Origin: Planctomycetota bacterium
GTDB taxonomy: Bacteria > Planctomycetota > Phycisphaerae > Sedimentisphaerales > Anaerobacaceae
Assembly: GCA_023481165.1 (NCBI GenBank)
Contig: JAMCWO010000369.1
Location: 1-64,000, forward strand
Reading direction: 5' to 3'
Length of the DNA: 64,000 nt
The stretch's first letter is position 1, and every line of letters starts with the position of its first letter. Below, piece after piece: positions 34,550 through 44,522 of the stretch. The position numbers were made by a program, and so were the translations under genes. The notes below the pieces were generated by a model, which saw only the letters and a program-made list of their open reading frames with translations, made no database searches and was not told where the DNA came from.

Positions 34550-37500
34550 GTGCGTGGTGAGCAGCGTAACGACGAGATGATCTTCAAGGCGGCGATCAAG
34601 ATCGAAGCGCCGGCCGAAAGGGCCGCATTCGTCCGACAGGCCTGCGGCTCCGACGGGGACTTGCTCGTCCGCCTTGAGACTCTCCTGCGTGCCCACGAGG
34701 AGGCGGGCGATTTCCTGGAAACCCCGCCCTTTGGCTCTGGCGTCGTACCTGATTTCTCCCCTGTGGCAGAGGGGCCCGGCACCGTCATCGGGCACTACAA
34801 GCTTCTGGAGAAGATCGGCGAAGGCGGCATGGCGGTGGTCTACATGGCCGAGCAGACCGAGCCCATCCGCCGCAAAGTGGCGCTCAAAATCATCAAGCCG
34901 GGCATGGATACCCGCCAGGTGATTGCCCGCTTCGAGGCCGAGCGGCAGGCTCTGGCCCTGATGGACCACCCCTGCATTGCCAAGGTTCTCGACGCCGGAG
35001 CCACCGAGACCGGCCGGCCGTACTTCGTTATGGAACTGGTCCAGGGTGTCTCCATCACCGAATACTGCGACACCAACAGCCTGAGCACCAAGGACCGGCT
35101 GTCCTTATTCCTCCAGGTCTGCCACGCCGTGCAGCACGCCCACCAAAAGGGTATTATCCACCGGGATATCAAGCCCTCCAATGTCATGGTGACGCACCAT
35201 GATGGTAAGCCTGTCCCCAAGGTGATCGACTTTGGGATCGCCAAGGCGACCAACCAACGTTTGACGGAAAAGACGCTCTTCACCCGTTATGCCCACCTCA
35301 TCGGCACTCCCGCCTACATGAGTCCGGAGCAGGCCGAACTGAGCGACCTGGATATCGATACCCGCTCGGACATCTACTCTCTGGGCGTGCTGCTCTATGA
35401 ACTCCTCACGGGGACCACGCCTTTCAGCGAGGAAGAACTCCGCAAGGCCGGCTACCTTGAGATGCAGCGGGTGATCCGGGAACAGGAGCCGGTCAAGCCG
35501 TCTACCCGTATCCGGACGACGCAGTTGCGTGGCGGGGGCATCTTGCCCTTGCGTGTCGCGGGCATCCTGCCCGCGCTTCGAGGGCGGCCTCGGACCGAAG
35601 GGCCGCTGCGCGTCCGGCTCGACACGGAAGAGAGCAAGGCCAAGATGGCCTCGGGACGCAAGGGCGGGACGCCCTCGCCACGGTTACCGGGCCACCGCCC
35701 GGTTTACGAACAGGTCCGCGGCGATCTGGACTGGATCGTGATGAAGTCTCTGGAGAAGGACCGCGCCCGGCGTTATGAGACGGCCAGCGGCTTGGCCGAA
35801 GACATCCGCCGCCATCTGGAACACGAGCCGATCCTCGCCCGCGGCCCCGGCACGGCGTACCGCCTGCAAAAACTCCTGCACAAACATCGAGTCAAAGTCC
35901 TCAGCGGGTCGCTGTTCGCAGTCTCGCTGGTGGTGGTGGCCGTGGTCCTCTTCCTGTGGAATCAGGCGCAGCTTAAGCTGGCCCAGACGCAGCACAAGGA
36001 GATTCTCTCCCAGGCCCGCGAGCAGCATGCCAAGGGCGACCGCCAAGGCGCCTTGGAGACGATCCAAAGCATCTTCCACAGTCGGCATGTCGGGCCCGAG
36101 GCGCAGCTTCTCGCGGCCGGCATTCTGGCCGAGGACCGTCGGTCCGATGAGGCAGTGGCCATACTTGGTCGTCTCACCCGTGAGCGTCCGGAGATTGCCG
36201 GGCCGGCCCATTCCCTCTGGGCACGCATCCTCTGGGAGAATGGACCGCTGGACACGGAGAGGCTCAACGAGATCGAAGAGCACCGCCGCCAGGCCAAAAG
36301 GTTGCGCCCGGAGAGCGCGGAAGCGTATTTCAGCGGGGCCATGACCGCCCTCACAGTCAAAGAACAGCTTGCTGCTCTCGACAAGGCCCTGCAGCTTGAC
36401 CCGGAGCATTATGAGTCCCTCCGGCAGCGGGCCTTCACGTACTATGCCTCCAGGAAATATGACCACGTGCGCGAGGATGCCCGAGTCATGACCATCCTGC
36501 GGCGACGCGACCCACTGGGCCATTCTTTGCGGGCGATGGCACTACGCGAATTGGGCAAGTATCAGGAGGCAATTGAGGAGTATGACAGCGCGATTTCGCT
36601 TACGCCCAGAAAGGACCCGCAATACGTGGATTTGTGCGCTCAGCGGAACGACGTGTTTCTGCGCATGGGTGATTACCATCGCGTCATGGCAGAGGCCCGG
36701 GAGTACCTGAAGCTCTCGTCGGACCATCCGATCTTTCAGTACCACCTATTCTACGCCCTGACAGCCCTAGGCGACTATGAGAAGGCGGAAGCCGTGTTCC
36801 GGCAGATCATCCACCCTGGCCAGGAGTCTCACCTTCGCTTCGAGGACTGGCGGGGGAAATACGTATTCGACACCCTGGCGGCCGGGCGGTCCTGGCATCC
36901 GCCGGGCCGTGAGCCGGCGGGAGCCGCCTTCCTGCCGATGCGGGAGGCCGAGGAGACCTATCGCAGTCTCTCGGCCAAAGCTCGCTGTGTGATTAGGGAC
37001 AGCTTCGGGGCCCGATGGTCGCCCGATGGGAAAAAGCTGGCTTTCAGTCTAGGGGTGCAGGGCTACAGCGGCGTGGCCCTCTTCGATCCGGCCACCAAGG
37101 AGACGGACCTGCTCATCGTCCCCGGCAAGGATCCCCGCTGGTCGCCCGATGGCAGATTCATCGCCTTCGTGCGCGATTGCCAGGCCCTGCGCTTGGAGGA
37201 GTTGGCCACCGCCGAGCGCCGGAATCAGGATCATGCGGTGGCCGACAACGAGGTCTGGATCATGAAGGCGGACGGCACGGAGCCGAGGTGCCTGGCGCGG
37301 GGCGGCTGTCCGTCTTGGGGGCAGGACTCCACGTGCGTCTACTATCAATCGCGTGTGGACCAGACCTTCAATTCTATCTCTATCGTAGATCGGGACGCCA
37401 CACCCAGACAGATCATGACGTGCCGGTATCCATTTCCGTCCGTATCGCCGGACAGCCGGCGCGTGGTGTACCAGGAAGGTGGGTTCCTCAGAGTCAAAGA

Positions 37501-39994
37501 CCTGGCTTCGCAGGGATTGGTTGCCGAGTGGCCGATGCCGAATGTGATGAGTACGCCTGGATGGTCTCCGACTGGCGAGGAGTTGTGCGTGGGGATGTAT
37601 GGGGGGGTGTGGAACACGACCGGGCTATGGATTTGCCGCTTCGATAGACGCGAACCCGTGAAAGTGCTTGGTGGTAGTCCACTCAGAATCAGGCCGGACT
37701 CTTGGGCTGCGGATGGAAGGACGCTTGTCTTCCATCTGGCCCCACCCTATTTTGAGACTTGGACCGCCGACCTCGACCCCAAGGTCTCCACCATCGAAGC
37801 GCTGGCGCCAGGGCAGACGCCGGAGGAGCACTGGCACGACATGGTGCGTCTCTCTACGCGAAGAATCGAGATGGACCTGCTGGATGCCGACGCCTATCTC
37901 GACCGTGCCCAGTGCTACGACCGTCTGCACGAGCGTGCCAAGGCCGATGTTGACAAACGCCGCTGGTCCGCCTTGACGAACCATGGCCTATCCTCGGACT
38001 TCCGGCTCGACAGACCGTGGACTCTGGTGGGTGCCGTCAACGGACCGCTTGGCCATCAACTTGTTGTTTTCGTGGAACGACAGGAAGAGGGAGTGCAACG
38101 ATTACGTCTTGCCTTCGGGCAGAGGGGAAGGTGCGAGATGAAGATGTTTGAGATTCCGATGGTCGTAACGTCCTTGGTGGGCCTCTGTTTCTTCACAGGG
38201 CTGGACACGCCACCTGCGCATACCGATTTCATGTTCGGCGCTCCGGTGAACCTGGGGCCTGTTGTCAACACCTCCTCGGGGGAGAGCTTGCCGGCTATCT
38301 CGTCCGACGGTTGCGTCATGTACTTCCGTTCCGATCGGCCTGGAGGTTCCGGCGGTATGGACATATATGTAACGACTCGGCAAAGCAAGGATGATGACTG
38401 GGGACCCGCGGGTAATCTCGGCCCCACCGTCAACAGTTCAAGTAAAGATTACCCCTGCTGGATTTCCGCCGATGGTCTGTCACTGTACTTAGGTTCAGAT
38501 CGCCCCGGCGGGTATGGGGGTACGGATATATATGTAACCGCGCGAGCAGCCCCGGATGCCCCCTGGGGCACACCGGTGAATCTCGGACCAACTATAAACT
38601 CCTCTGGTAGCGATTCCTATCCGACCATCTCGCCCGATGGTCTATCCCTCTACTTCGCCTCTACCCGGCCCGGAGGGTTCGGCAGCTACGACCTGTGGGT
38701 GGCGACGCGTGCCACTGTCTCCGCTCCCTGGGGACCACCCGCCAACATGGGTCCAGCGGTGAACAGTCTCAACACGGAGTTTCGCCCCAGCATCTCCAGC
38801 GACGGCTTAGTACTCTTCTTTTCGTCCGGTCCTGCCAGTGGAGCAGGTCCCGACGATATATACATAACCAGACGCGCAAATATCTCCGACGCATGGGGCC
38901 CGCGAATCAATCTTGGATCCCCGGTCAGCACATCGGCTGATGATTTCGGCCCATGCATCTCGGCCGATGGCTCGACTCTGTATTGGACTTCCAACCGCCC
39001 CGAGGGGTGCGGTAGCGCCGACATCTGGCAAGTCCCCATCATCCCCATTCTGGACTTCAACGGCGACGGCAAAGTCGATGCGAAGGATCTGGACCTCCTA
39101 ATGGCCGACCGGGGCAAAAGCAACTCCGTATGCGATATCGGTCCGTTCCCTTGGGGCGATGGCGTGGTGGATGAGAAGGACCTCGGGGTCCTCATGAAGT
39201 CACTGGTGACTCCCAGTCCCAGTGCGACAGACGTGTCTTGCGATGCGGTCCTGAGTTGGACGCTGCCCACGTCCACTCCAGCCTGTGACGTCTACTTTGG
39301 GACTTCACAGGAAGCGGTCAACGCCGCCAGCCGCGCGAATCCCCAGGGCGTCTTAGCCATCCAGGGGCAGACGGCGACGACCTACGATCCGGTGGGATTG
39401 CTGGACCTTAGCCGGACCTATTACTGGCGCGTGGATTTCATGATTCCTGGTCCTACTCCCACGATCAAAGGACCAGTCCTGCAGTTTACGACCGCCGCCT
39501 TGACGTATCCGATCAAGAACGTGACTGCCAAAGCTTCCAGTGCACAAGCCGGTAGTGGCTGGGAAAGGACCGTGGATGGCTCGGGGCTGGACAAGAACGA
39601 CGGCCATTCGACGGACCAGAAGGACATGTGGTGGAGTACCGGCGCGTCGCTGAATTGGATCCAGTACGAGTTCGACAGGATCTACCCGCTGCACGAGATG
39701 TGGGTCTGGAACTTCAACTCGACGCTTGAACCGTTCATGGGTTTTGGGGCCAGGATGGTCAAAATCGAGTACTCCACGGATGGTGCGGCGTGGACGGCTC
39801 TGGCCAATGTGCCGGAGTTTGCCCGGGCGAGCGGCAAGGCCGGCTATACGGCAAACACCATCGTCAGCTTCGCTGCCGTGCCGGCCAAGCTCGTCAAGCT
39901 GACCGTCGAGACGAACTGGGGTGGCAAAGCCCCGCAGACGGGTCTGAGCGAGGTGCGGTTCTTCTGCATCCAAAGCGCCGCAGTGAAACGGTAG
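34550..39994 (+). CDS. Ser/Thr kinase-TPR-propeller ORF fused to PD40/dockerin protein
   Basis: One open frame of 1,814 residues. Residues 83-425 are a Hanks-type kinase with Lys113 (VALKII), HRDIKPSN (catalytic Asp206), DFG Asp227 and [10 protein letters not shown] membrane helix spans 450-470. TPR-like helices (about 480-800) and TolB-like propeller strands (about 810-1090) follow, presumably outside the membrane. From residue 1197 ([19 protein letters not shown]) an internal signal-like sequence begins an exported module: five PD40 repeats (about 1225-1495), a dockerin type I pair ([25 protein letters not shown]), an FN3-like strand region and a discoidin-like domain (about 1650-1808). The start is GTG with AAGGAG 9 bases upstream. 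Residues 327-383 of the kinase domain come from a repeat. Confidence 0.85.
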   Translation: MRGEQRNDEMIFKAAIKIEAPAERAAFVRQACGSDGDLLVRLETLLRAHEEAGDFLETPPFGSGVVPDFSPVAEGPGTVIGHYKLLEKIGEGGMAVVYMAEQTEPIRRKVALKIIKPGMDTRQVIARFEAERQALALMDHPCIAKVLDAGATETGRPYFVMELVQGVSITEYCDTNSLSTKDRLSLFLQVCHAVQHAHQKGIIHRDIKPSNVMVTHHDGKPVPKVIDFGIAKATNQRLTEKTLFTRYAHLIGTPAYMSPEQAELSDLDIDTRSDIYSLGVLLYELLTGTTPFSEEELRKAGYLEMQRVIREQEPVKPSTRIRTTQLRGGGILPLRVAGILPALRGRPRTEGPLRVRLDTEESKAKMASGRKGGTPSPRLPGHRPVYEQVRGDLDWIVMKSLEKDRARRYETASGLAEDIRRHLEHEPILARGPGTAYRLQKLLHKHRVKVLSGSLFAVSLVVVAVVLFLWNQAQLKLAQTQHKEILSQAREQHAKGDRQGALETIQSIFHSRHVGPEAQLLAAGILAEDRRSDEAVAILGRLTRERPEIAGPAHSLWARILWENGPLDTERLNEIEEHRRQAKRLRPESAEAYFSGAMTALTVKEQLAALDKALQLDPEHYESLRQRAFTYYASRKYDHVREDARVMTILRRRDPLGHSLRAMALRELGKYQEAIEEYDSAISLTPRKDPQYVDLCAQRNDVFLRMGDYHRVMAEAREYLKLSSDHPIFQYHLFYALTALGDYEKAEAVFRQIIHPGQESHLRFEDWRGKYVFDTLAAGRSWHPPGREPAGAAFLPMREAEETYRSLSAKARCVIRDSFGARWSPDGKKLAFSLGVQGYSGVALFDPATKETDLLIVPGKDPRWSPDGRFIAFVRDCQALRLEELATAERRNQDHAVADNEVWIMKADGTEPRCLARGGCPSWGQDSTCVYYQSRVDQTFNSISIVDRDATPRQIMTCRYPFPSVSPDSRRVVYQEGGFLRVKDLASQGLVAEWPMPNVMSTPGWSPTGEELCVGMYGGVWNTTGLWICRFDRREPVKVLGGSPLRIRPDSWAADGRTLVFHLAPPYFETWTADLDPKVSTIEALAPGQTPEEHWHDMVRLSTRRIEMDLLDADAYLDRAQCYDRLHERAKADVDKRRWSALTNHGLSSDFRLDRPWTLVGAVNGPLGHQLVVFVERQEEGVQRLRLAFGQRGRCEMKMFEIPMVVTSLVGLCFFTGLDTPPAHTDFMFGAPVNLGPVVNTSSGESLPAISSDGCVMYFRSDRPGGSGGMDIYVTTRQSKDDDWGPAGNLGPTVNSSSKDYPCWISADGLSLYLGSDRPGGYGGTDIYVTARAAPDAPWGTPVNLGPTINSSGSDSYPTISPDGLSLYFASTRPGGFGSYDLWVATRATVSAPWGPPANMGPAVNSLNTEFRPSISSDGLVLFFSSGPASGAGPDDIYITRRANISDAWGPRINLGSPVSTSADDFGPCISADGSTLYWTSNRPEGCGSADIWQVPIIPILDFNGDGKVDAKDLDLLMADRGKSNSVCDIGPFPWGDGVVDEKDLGVLMKSLVTPSPSATDVSCDAVLSWTLPTSTPACDVYFGTSQEAVNAASRANPQGVLAIQGQTATTYDPVGLLDLSRTYYWRVDFMIPGPTPTIKGPVLQFTTAALTYPIKNVTAKASSAQAGSGWERTVDGSGLDKNDGHSTDQKDMWWSTGASLNWIQYEFDRIYPLHEMWVWNFNSTLEPFMGFGARMVKIEYSTDGAAWTALANVPEFARASGKAGYTANTIVSFAAVPAKLVKLTVETNWGGKAPQTGLSEVRFFCIQSAAVKR
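35530..35680. repeat. GGGGGCATCTTGCCC repeat inside kinase domain
   Basis: The left arm TGGCGGGGGCATCTTGCCCT and the right arm ending GGGCGGGACGCCCTCGCCA are inverted copies with few mismatches, about 150 bases apart, in the same frame as the kinase. The same arms occur at 40471-40580. Confidence 0.85.
38138..39994 (+). other. Probable original separate gene: exported PD40-dockerin-discoidin protein
   Basis: The ATG at 38138 has GGGGAAGG 8 bases upstream and begins a signal peptide. The region from about 38105, including this Shine-Dalgarno site, is matched by sequence upstream of the decayed copy at 41454. This argues that the 3-prime third of the long ORF was once, and may still be, translated from its own start, giving a protein of 618 residues. 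Dockerins normally bind cohesins; none is seen in the window, so the module may have another binding role here. Confidence 0.6.
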
Positions 39995-40422
39995 GGGTAG
40001 CCCCCTGTGGCTACCCAAAACCGGGCAGGCACGGGGGCCTGCCCCTACGAGGGCCGGTTCTGAAGTTCACGACCGCCGGTACTCCCTGGAAGGCAGCGCG
40101 GGCCAAAGCCCATCCTACAAACTTCATAGACTCATGAGATCGGGACAGGAACGATCCTTGAACGAGCCTCCTTCAATGCGTGATGCATTGGGGCCGTAAG
40201 TGCCGCCGGCGGGCCGGGTCGCTCACAGGTCCCCCGGCCCCCGGCGGCGGCCTTTGGTTCGTGGCACGAGGTTATCGATGCCGTCTCGAAAATAAGCAGC
40301 CGGTGAGTCCTTCGCCGTCACGCAGAAAGCACTCACCGGCTCGGACCCGCTCCGAGCGGCTGGCTTGCCCGCTGGGAGACGAGCTGGGGCCATTCTACCG
40401 CAAGCCAGGAAGGATGGCGACC
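39995..40422. other. Intergenic region with hairpins and a gene remnant
   Basis: Two hairpins follow the stop codon: GGGTAGCCCCCTGTGGCTACCC (39997-40018) in outline and GGGCAGGC/GCCTGCCC (40023-40044). Near 40050-40080 the plus strand reads GPVLKFTTAGT, close to [11 protein letters not shown] of the preceding gene, a leftover of another copy of its 3-prime part. The rest up to the pseudopilin start shows nothing recognisable. Confidence 0.6.
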
Positions 40423-41361
40423 ATGAATTGGCACGGAGACTACCCAAGGACATCTTCGATTGTCTGCTTTGGTGGCGAGGGCATCTTGCCTTTGTTCCTC
40501 ACGAGTGAGACGAGCACCGCAGTCCGGCAAAGCGAGGCCAGGATGGCCTCGCCACGCAAGGGCGGGACGCCCTCGCCACCAAGGGCGTTCACGATGGTCG
40601 AACTTCTGACAGTCGTGGCTACCATGTCTTTGCTGCTCGCTCTGCTGTGGCCGGCGGTGCAGCAGGGAGGACGGCACGCGAAAGCCATCGCCTGCCAGGG
40701 GCAATTGCGCCAGTGGGGTGTGGGCTTTTGCGAGTTCATCGAGGAGCACGAGAACGCTCTGCTCAATGCCCCCACGGCGGTGTGGGACCCCTTCTGGCGA
40801 CCCTATGGCGAGCAGCGCAAAGGTCTGTTCCTGTGTCCGATGGCCACCCGCTATGATGACAACACTGAGGGGGATCGCCTCCGCCAATACTGCGCACAGG
40901 CCGGGTGCCTCTTGGGCGATAAGTTCAAAGTCTGGAAACTGGCCACGCATACTCTCGCGACGCTGGAGCCCGGGCCTCTCGTGGGCAGCTATGGCGTGAA
41001 CTATCTCGGGCCGGCTCTCCTGGACCCGCGGGTCAACCGCGGCCGCAAGATCGACCGGTCCAACATACCCGTTTTTCTGGACTGCGTCGACTTCTACGCG
41101 CAGGCCAAGGCGACGGACGAACCCCCGTTGTATGATGGTCATTTGACCAGCCCAGGCGACCTGAAGAGACTGTGCATCAATCGGCATGGCGGCGGGGTCA
41201 ACAGCCTATTTCTGGACTGGTCGGTGCGGAAGGTCGGCCTGAAAGAGCTCTGGACCCTCCAGTGGTCGACGTGGTTCGACCCCCATGGCCCGTGGACGCG
41301 TGCCGGCGGCGTCCAACCCGAGAACTGGCCGGCTTGGATGAGGACATTCAAAGACTATTGA
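40423..41361 (+). CDS. Pseudopilin-like protein (H-X9-DG type)
   Basis: The product has about 312 residues. The type II secretion/type IV pilin methylation motif is RAFTMVELLTVVATMSLLLALLWPAV, preceded in normal members by a short basic leader. The C-terminus NRHGGGVNSLFLDWSVRKV corresponds to the H-X9-DG segment of the large planctomycete prepilin-type family (DUF1559-like). Here the leader is about 56 residues because a dispersed repeat lies in front of the motif, so the true start is uncertain (ATG 40423 with AGGAAGG about 8-10 bases upstream, or ATG 40594 at MVELL). Confidence 0.75.
   Translation: MNWHGDYPRTSSIVCFGGEGILPLFLTSETSTAVRQSEARMASPRKGGTPSPPRAFTMVELLTVVATMSLLLALLWPAVQQGGRHAKAIACQGQLRQWGVGFCEFIEEHENALLNAPTAVWDPFWRPYGEQRKGLFLCPMATRYDDNTEGDRLRQYCAQAGCLLGDKFKVWKLATHTLATLEPGPLVGSYGVNYLGPALLDPRVNRGRKIDRSNIPVFLDCVDFYAQAKATDEPPLYDGHLTSPGDLKRLCINRHGGGVNSLFLDWSVRKVGLKELWTLQWSTWFDPHGPWTRAGGVQPENWPAWMRTFKDY
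40471..40580. repeat. GGCGAGGGCATCTTGCC repeat in pseudopilin leader
   Basis: Left arm GGTGGCGAGGGCATCTTGCC and right arm GGCGGGACGCCCTCGCCACC pair over most of their length. This is the same family as 35530-35680, and it encodes GGEGILPLF...RKGGTPSPP in frame. Confidence 0.85.
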
Positions 41362-41453
41362 TGTGGTTGTCAACCCATATTCTCCGTTGGAAGGCAGAAA
41401 GAAATGAGATTCGCGTACTACGTATTGCCCTTGGGCAGAAAGGAAGATGTGAG

Positions 41454-41790
41454 ATGAAGCGGTCTGAGATGCCCATGTGCCTGATGTCATTGCCTGGATC
41501 TGGTTTCATTTCAGGCCTTGATGCGCCGGTTGCGCACGCGGATTTCACTTTCGGCCGGCCCACCAACCTGGGCCCTCTCGACCAATACTTCCACGCTTGA
41601 TGCTATGCCTGCCTCCTCGCACGACGGTCTGGAGCTTTGTTTCTGCCGTGGAGGCATGCCTGACGTCTGGGTGTCCCGACGGGCGACGCCGGATAATGAA
41701 TGGGGTCCGGCCTCCAACCTCGGCCCGATCGTCAACCGTTCGGGCGGCAGTTGGGCCCGCCATTTCTCCGCCTCGTCGGGCTTGCCCAAA
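41454..41790 (+). pseudogene. Frameshifted and truncated PD40 paralogue
   Basis: The first frame from ATG 41454 reads MKRSEMPMCLMSLPG...THFDFTFGRPTNLGP-like sequence parallel to the 38138 start of the large ORF, then stops at 41600. After a shift near 41580 the next frame continues with NTSTLDAMPASSHDG and WVSRRATPDNEWGPASNLGP, matching the first PD40 repeat of that ORF, and then homology fades near 41790. Both a frameshift and a 3-prime loss are therefore visible. Confidence 0.75.
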
Positions 41791-41971
41791 ATCCGCCACG
41801 ATATGCCGACCGCACCCTCCCGATGGGCCGCCGGCGTTTTCTCTTGCTTTGTCCGGCGGCGGGGGCGATGATATCGCCCGTCGCGCCGCCTGGGGGCACA
41901 AGCTCGTGGGCTGCGAGCGCGCGGCTGACTGGCTGACCATTGGGAAAGAAACGGATGTAGGGAGCAATGTC

Positions 41972-42736
41972 ATGCAACGAAGGGGAATGATCCTCGCCGT
42001 CCTGCTGGCGGCCGGACCCGCGTTGGGCCAGGCGCCGGTGGGACCATCCACCGCGGTCCTGAACGGGGCCCGTCTCGGCTTGTTCGCCGAATACGGTCAG
42101 GCGGACACCGACATTACTTTCAAGGGAGGGCCCAAGGAGAACTTTGACTTCCGGACCGCCTTCGGCGGCTTGGCCGCGGCACTGACGAGCCGGTGGGACT
42201 TCTTTGTCCGTGTGGGAGCGTCCCAAGCCGAGACCACCGGCTTCGACGGCAACTGGAACGCCGCCTGGGGCCTGGGTACCCGCGCCACACTGCTCCAATG
42301 GAACGACCTTGGCTGGGGCGCCATGCTTCAGTTCACGAATCTGGTCTCGCGGATCGACACCGTGGAAGAGTTCTTCGTGGGTGGTACGCCGACGGTGCTG
42401 CCTGCCGAGGACGAACTGAGCCTTGCCGAGTATGTGTTCGCCACCGGGCCCACGTGGCAGCAGGGCCCATTGTCCCTCTATGGCGGCTTCCTCGTTCGCC
42501 TTACGGACGGCGAATTCGAAGCTCGCGCGAAAACGGAAAGGGCCAGCCTGCAGGCGGATATCGATGCCCGCTGGGATGCCGGCGGCTATGTCGGCGGGCG
42601 GGTGACACTGTTCAAGACCGACCCGGGGTGCACGTACGGCTTCAGCCGGTGTGATCTGACGGCCGAGGGCCGGTTCACCGGCGACAGCACCGCCTTCAGT
42701 GCCGGCCTGCTGCTGCCTTTCGGCGGGGAGTACTGA
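41972..42736 (+). CDS. Predicted outer-membrane beta-barrel protein
   Basis: The product has 254 residues. A signal peptide (GMILAVLLAAGPALGQ) is followed by alternating beta strands with aromatic belts (RLGLFAEYGQADTDITF, WDFFVRVGASQAETTGF, YGGFLVRLTDGEFEA) and a final strand AFSAGLLLPFGGEY. An 8- or 10-stranded OmpA/OprF-like barrel is inferred. Start ATG 41972 has GGGAG 7 bases upstream; the track extension is the decayed PD40 copy. Function is unknown. Confidence 0.8.
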   Translation: MQRRGMILAVLLAAGPALGQAPVGPSTAVLNGARLGLFAEYGQADTDITFKGGPKENFDFRTAFGGLAAALTSRWDFFVRVGASQAETTGFDGNWNAAWGLGTRATLLQWNDLGWGAMLQFTNLVSRIDTVEEFFVGGTPTVLPAEDELSLAEYVFATGPTWQQGPLSLYGGFLVRLTDGEFEARAKTERASLQADIDARWDAGGYVGGRVTLFKTDPGCTYGFSRCDLTAEGRFTGDSTAFSAGLLLPFGGEY

Positions 42737-42827
42737 GCCGGCGCGGGAATTTGCTGGACGGACGCCGCGGCGGCGGTATCCTGTCGGCTGTTGGAGTCAT
42801 GGGTATCCATCTGAAAGGGTCAGTCTC

Positions 42828-43823
42828 ATGGGTAAGTGCACACGTCACACGTTCGTTCTGGTCGCTCTGTTCCTCACCGCCGCCGCGCTGGGCGCGCAAC
42901 GCGCCAATCCTTTCGTCGGCCGCTGGGCGTTGACCATTCCCGGCGGGGGGGCGGGCTGGCTGGGCGTGACGGAGAAGGACGGCAAACTGTCCGCCAGCAT
43001 TCTCTGGGGCGGCGGCAGCGTTCTGCCCGTGGATGCCGTCAAGAGGGAGGGCGACAAGCTGGTCATCACCCGCCTCCAGGAATCCCGGCGGGGCGGCAAG
43101 AAGACTACCGCCACGGAGACGATCACCGCGATGCGCGACGGCGATAACCTCAAGCTCACGACGGTCACGAAACGGGGCGACGGCTCCGAAAGCAAGCCGG
43201 CAAATTTCACGGGCAAGCGGATTCCGCCGCTGCCTGGCAAGCCGGACCTGACCAAGGTGAAGTTCGGCGCGCCGCTCGTGCTGTTCGACGGCAAGAACCT
43301 GGATGCGTGGAAGCTGACCGACCCGCGCGCCACGAGCGGCTGGTCGATCGAGAACGGGGTCCTCGTCAACAAGCCGGTCCAGCAGGAAGGCAAGCCGCAC
43401 ATCAACTACGGCAATCTGAGGACTGTCGCCGAGTTCGAGGACTTCAAGCTGAAGCTGGAAGTGAACGTGGCCAAGGGGGAGAACAGCGGCGTCTACCTGC
43501 GCGGCATCTACGAGGTGCAGGTCTGCGACTCCTACGGCAAGAAGCTCGACTCGCACAATATGGGCGGCATTTACAGCCGGATCACCCCGACCGTCAATGC
43601 CGAGAAGCCTCCGGGCGAGTGGCAGACGATGGAACTGACGCTCGTGGACCGTCACGCGACCGTCGTCCTGAACGGCACGAAGATCATCGACAACGAGCCG
43701 TTGCTCGGCTGCACGGGCGGCGCCCTGTGGTCGGATGAGTTCCGGCCGGGCCCGATCTATCTCCAAGGCGACCACACCGGCGTCAAGTACCGCAACATCG
43801 TCATTGCCCCGGTCGTCAAGTAA
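42828..43823 (+). CDS. DUF1080 exported protein (3-keto-disaccharide hydrolase type)
   Basis: The product has 331 residues. After a signal peptide (FVLVALFLTAAALGAQ), residues 27-130 form a small beta domain (FVGRWALTIPGGG). Residues 145-330 are a DUF1080 concanavalin-like domain with LFDGKNLDAWKL, GWSIENGVLVN, ENSGVYLRGIYEVQV and GPIYLQGDHTGVKYRNI. Some family members hydrolyse 3-keto-glycosides; activity here is inferred. A terminator follows. Confidence 0.92.
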   Translation: MGKCTRHTFVLVALFLTAAALGAQRANPFVGRWALTIPGGGAGWLGVTEKDGKLSASILWGGGSVLPVDAVKREGDKLVITRLQESRRGGKKTTATETITAMRDGDNLKLTTVTKRGDGSESKPANFTGKRIPPLPGKPDLTKVKFGAPLVLFDGKNLDAWKLTDPRATSGWSIENGVLVNKPVQQEGKPHINYGNLRTVAEFEDFKLKLEVNVAKGENSGVYLRGIYEVQVCDSYGKKLDSHNMGGIYSRITPTVNAEKPPGEWQTMELTLVDRHATVVLNGTKIIDNEPLLGCTGGALWSDEFRPGPIYLQGDHTGVKYRNIVIAPVVK

Positions 43824-43860
43824 TTCCCGACGAGAAGAGGCATCGGTTATGCACAAACAG

Positions 43861-43897
43861 GGGGCTGCACGCTGAAGCGCGCAGCCCCTTCTATTTC
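43861..43897. terminator. Intrinsic terminator after the DUF1080 gene
   Basis: GGGGCTGC (43861-43868) pairs with GCAGCCCC (43881-43888) and is followed by TTCTATTTCT. It lies 38 bases after the DUF1080 stop and 53 bases before the end of the convergent gene. Confidence 0.8.
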
Positions 43898-43949
43898 TAT
43901 CCAGAGAGCTTATCTTCCCGCTTGTCCCAGCCCGACCCGAAGACGGTCC

Positions 43950-44399
43950 TTACTTCTTCTTCGGACCGATCACGGAGCAGCGATATACCTCATCTTGCGG
44001 CTCGAGCGTGATGGATCCTGCCTCGGCGGCGCTGAGAATCTCGTCATCGGAGAACAATTGGAAGGGCGTAACGCCGGCGGGGAAAATGACCCGCACCTCT
44101 TGCCACAGAGGATTGAAGCCGTCGCCCTGAATCGCATCGAGGACCGGCGTGAAGGCCTCGAGATCCTCTTCCTCCTCTTCGGAGTTTTCCACCACGTAGA
44201 TGGTATTGATGGACTTGTTATGTTCGAGAAGCTCGGCGGCGGCGTTGTCCGGCATGTGTGTGAGGGTGATGTCGAACAACTTGCCGTCATAATAGGCTTG
44301 GATCACTTCCGGCTTGCCTTTGGAATCACCGCCGATGGCTGTGCCGATGACGGCGCCCGACAGACACACGAGGAGCGCGAGTACAAGACATTTCTTCAT
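43950..44399 (-). CDS. Small exported acidic protein
   Basis: The product has 149 residues. The signal peptide KKCLVLALLVCLSGAVIGTAIGG is followed by an alpha/beta-type segment (VIQAYYDGKLFDITLTHMPD), an acidic run NSEEEEEDLE and a basic end GPKKK. AAGGGGG lies 8 bases upstream of the ATG. No family was recognised and the neighbours give no clue. Confidence 0.75.
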   Translation of the reverse strand: MKKCLVLALLVCLSGAVIGTAIGGDSKGKPEVIQAYYDGKLFDITLTHMPDNAAAELLEHNKSINTIYVVENSEEEEEDLEAFTPVLDAIQGDGFNPLWQEVRVIFPAGVTPFQLFSDDEILSAAEAGSITLEPQDEVYRCSVIGPKKK

Positions 44400-44522
44400 G
44401 GCTTTTCCCCCTTTCAGTTCGCTTTTGGTTCATTCCATGGGGACGTGACGAAAACGGATGGACGGATTGTCTCGCTCAACGCAGAGGGACGCTATGGGCA
44501 AAAGACCTGTTTGTCGGTAGGC

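Noticed and set aside
42696-43856. 386-residue minus-strand ORF opposite the DUF1080 gene, and 49105-50727 opposite dapL
   Set aside because: Both are shadows of well-recognised families on the plus strand.
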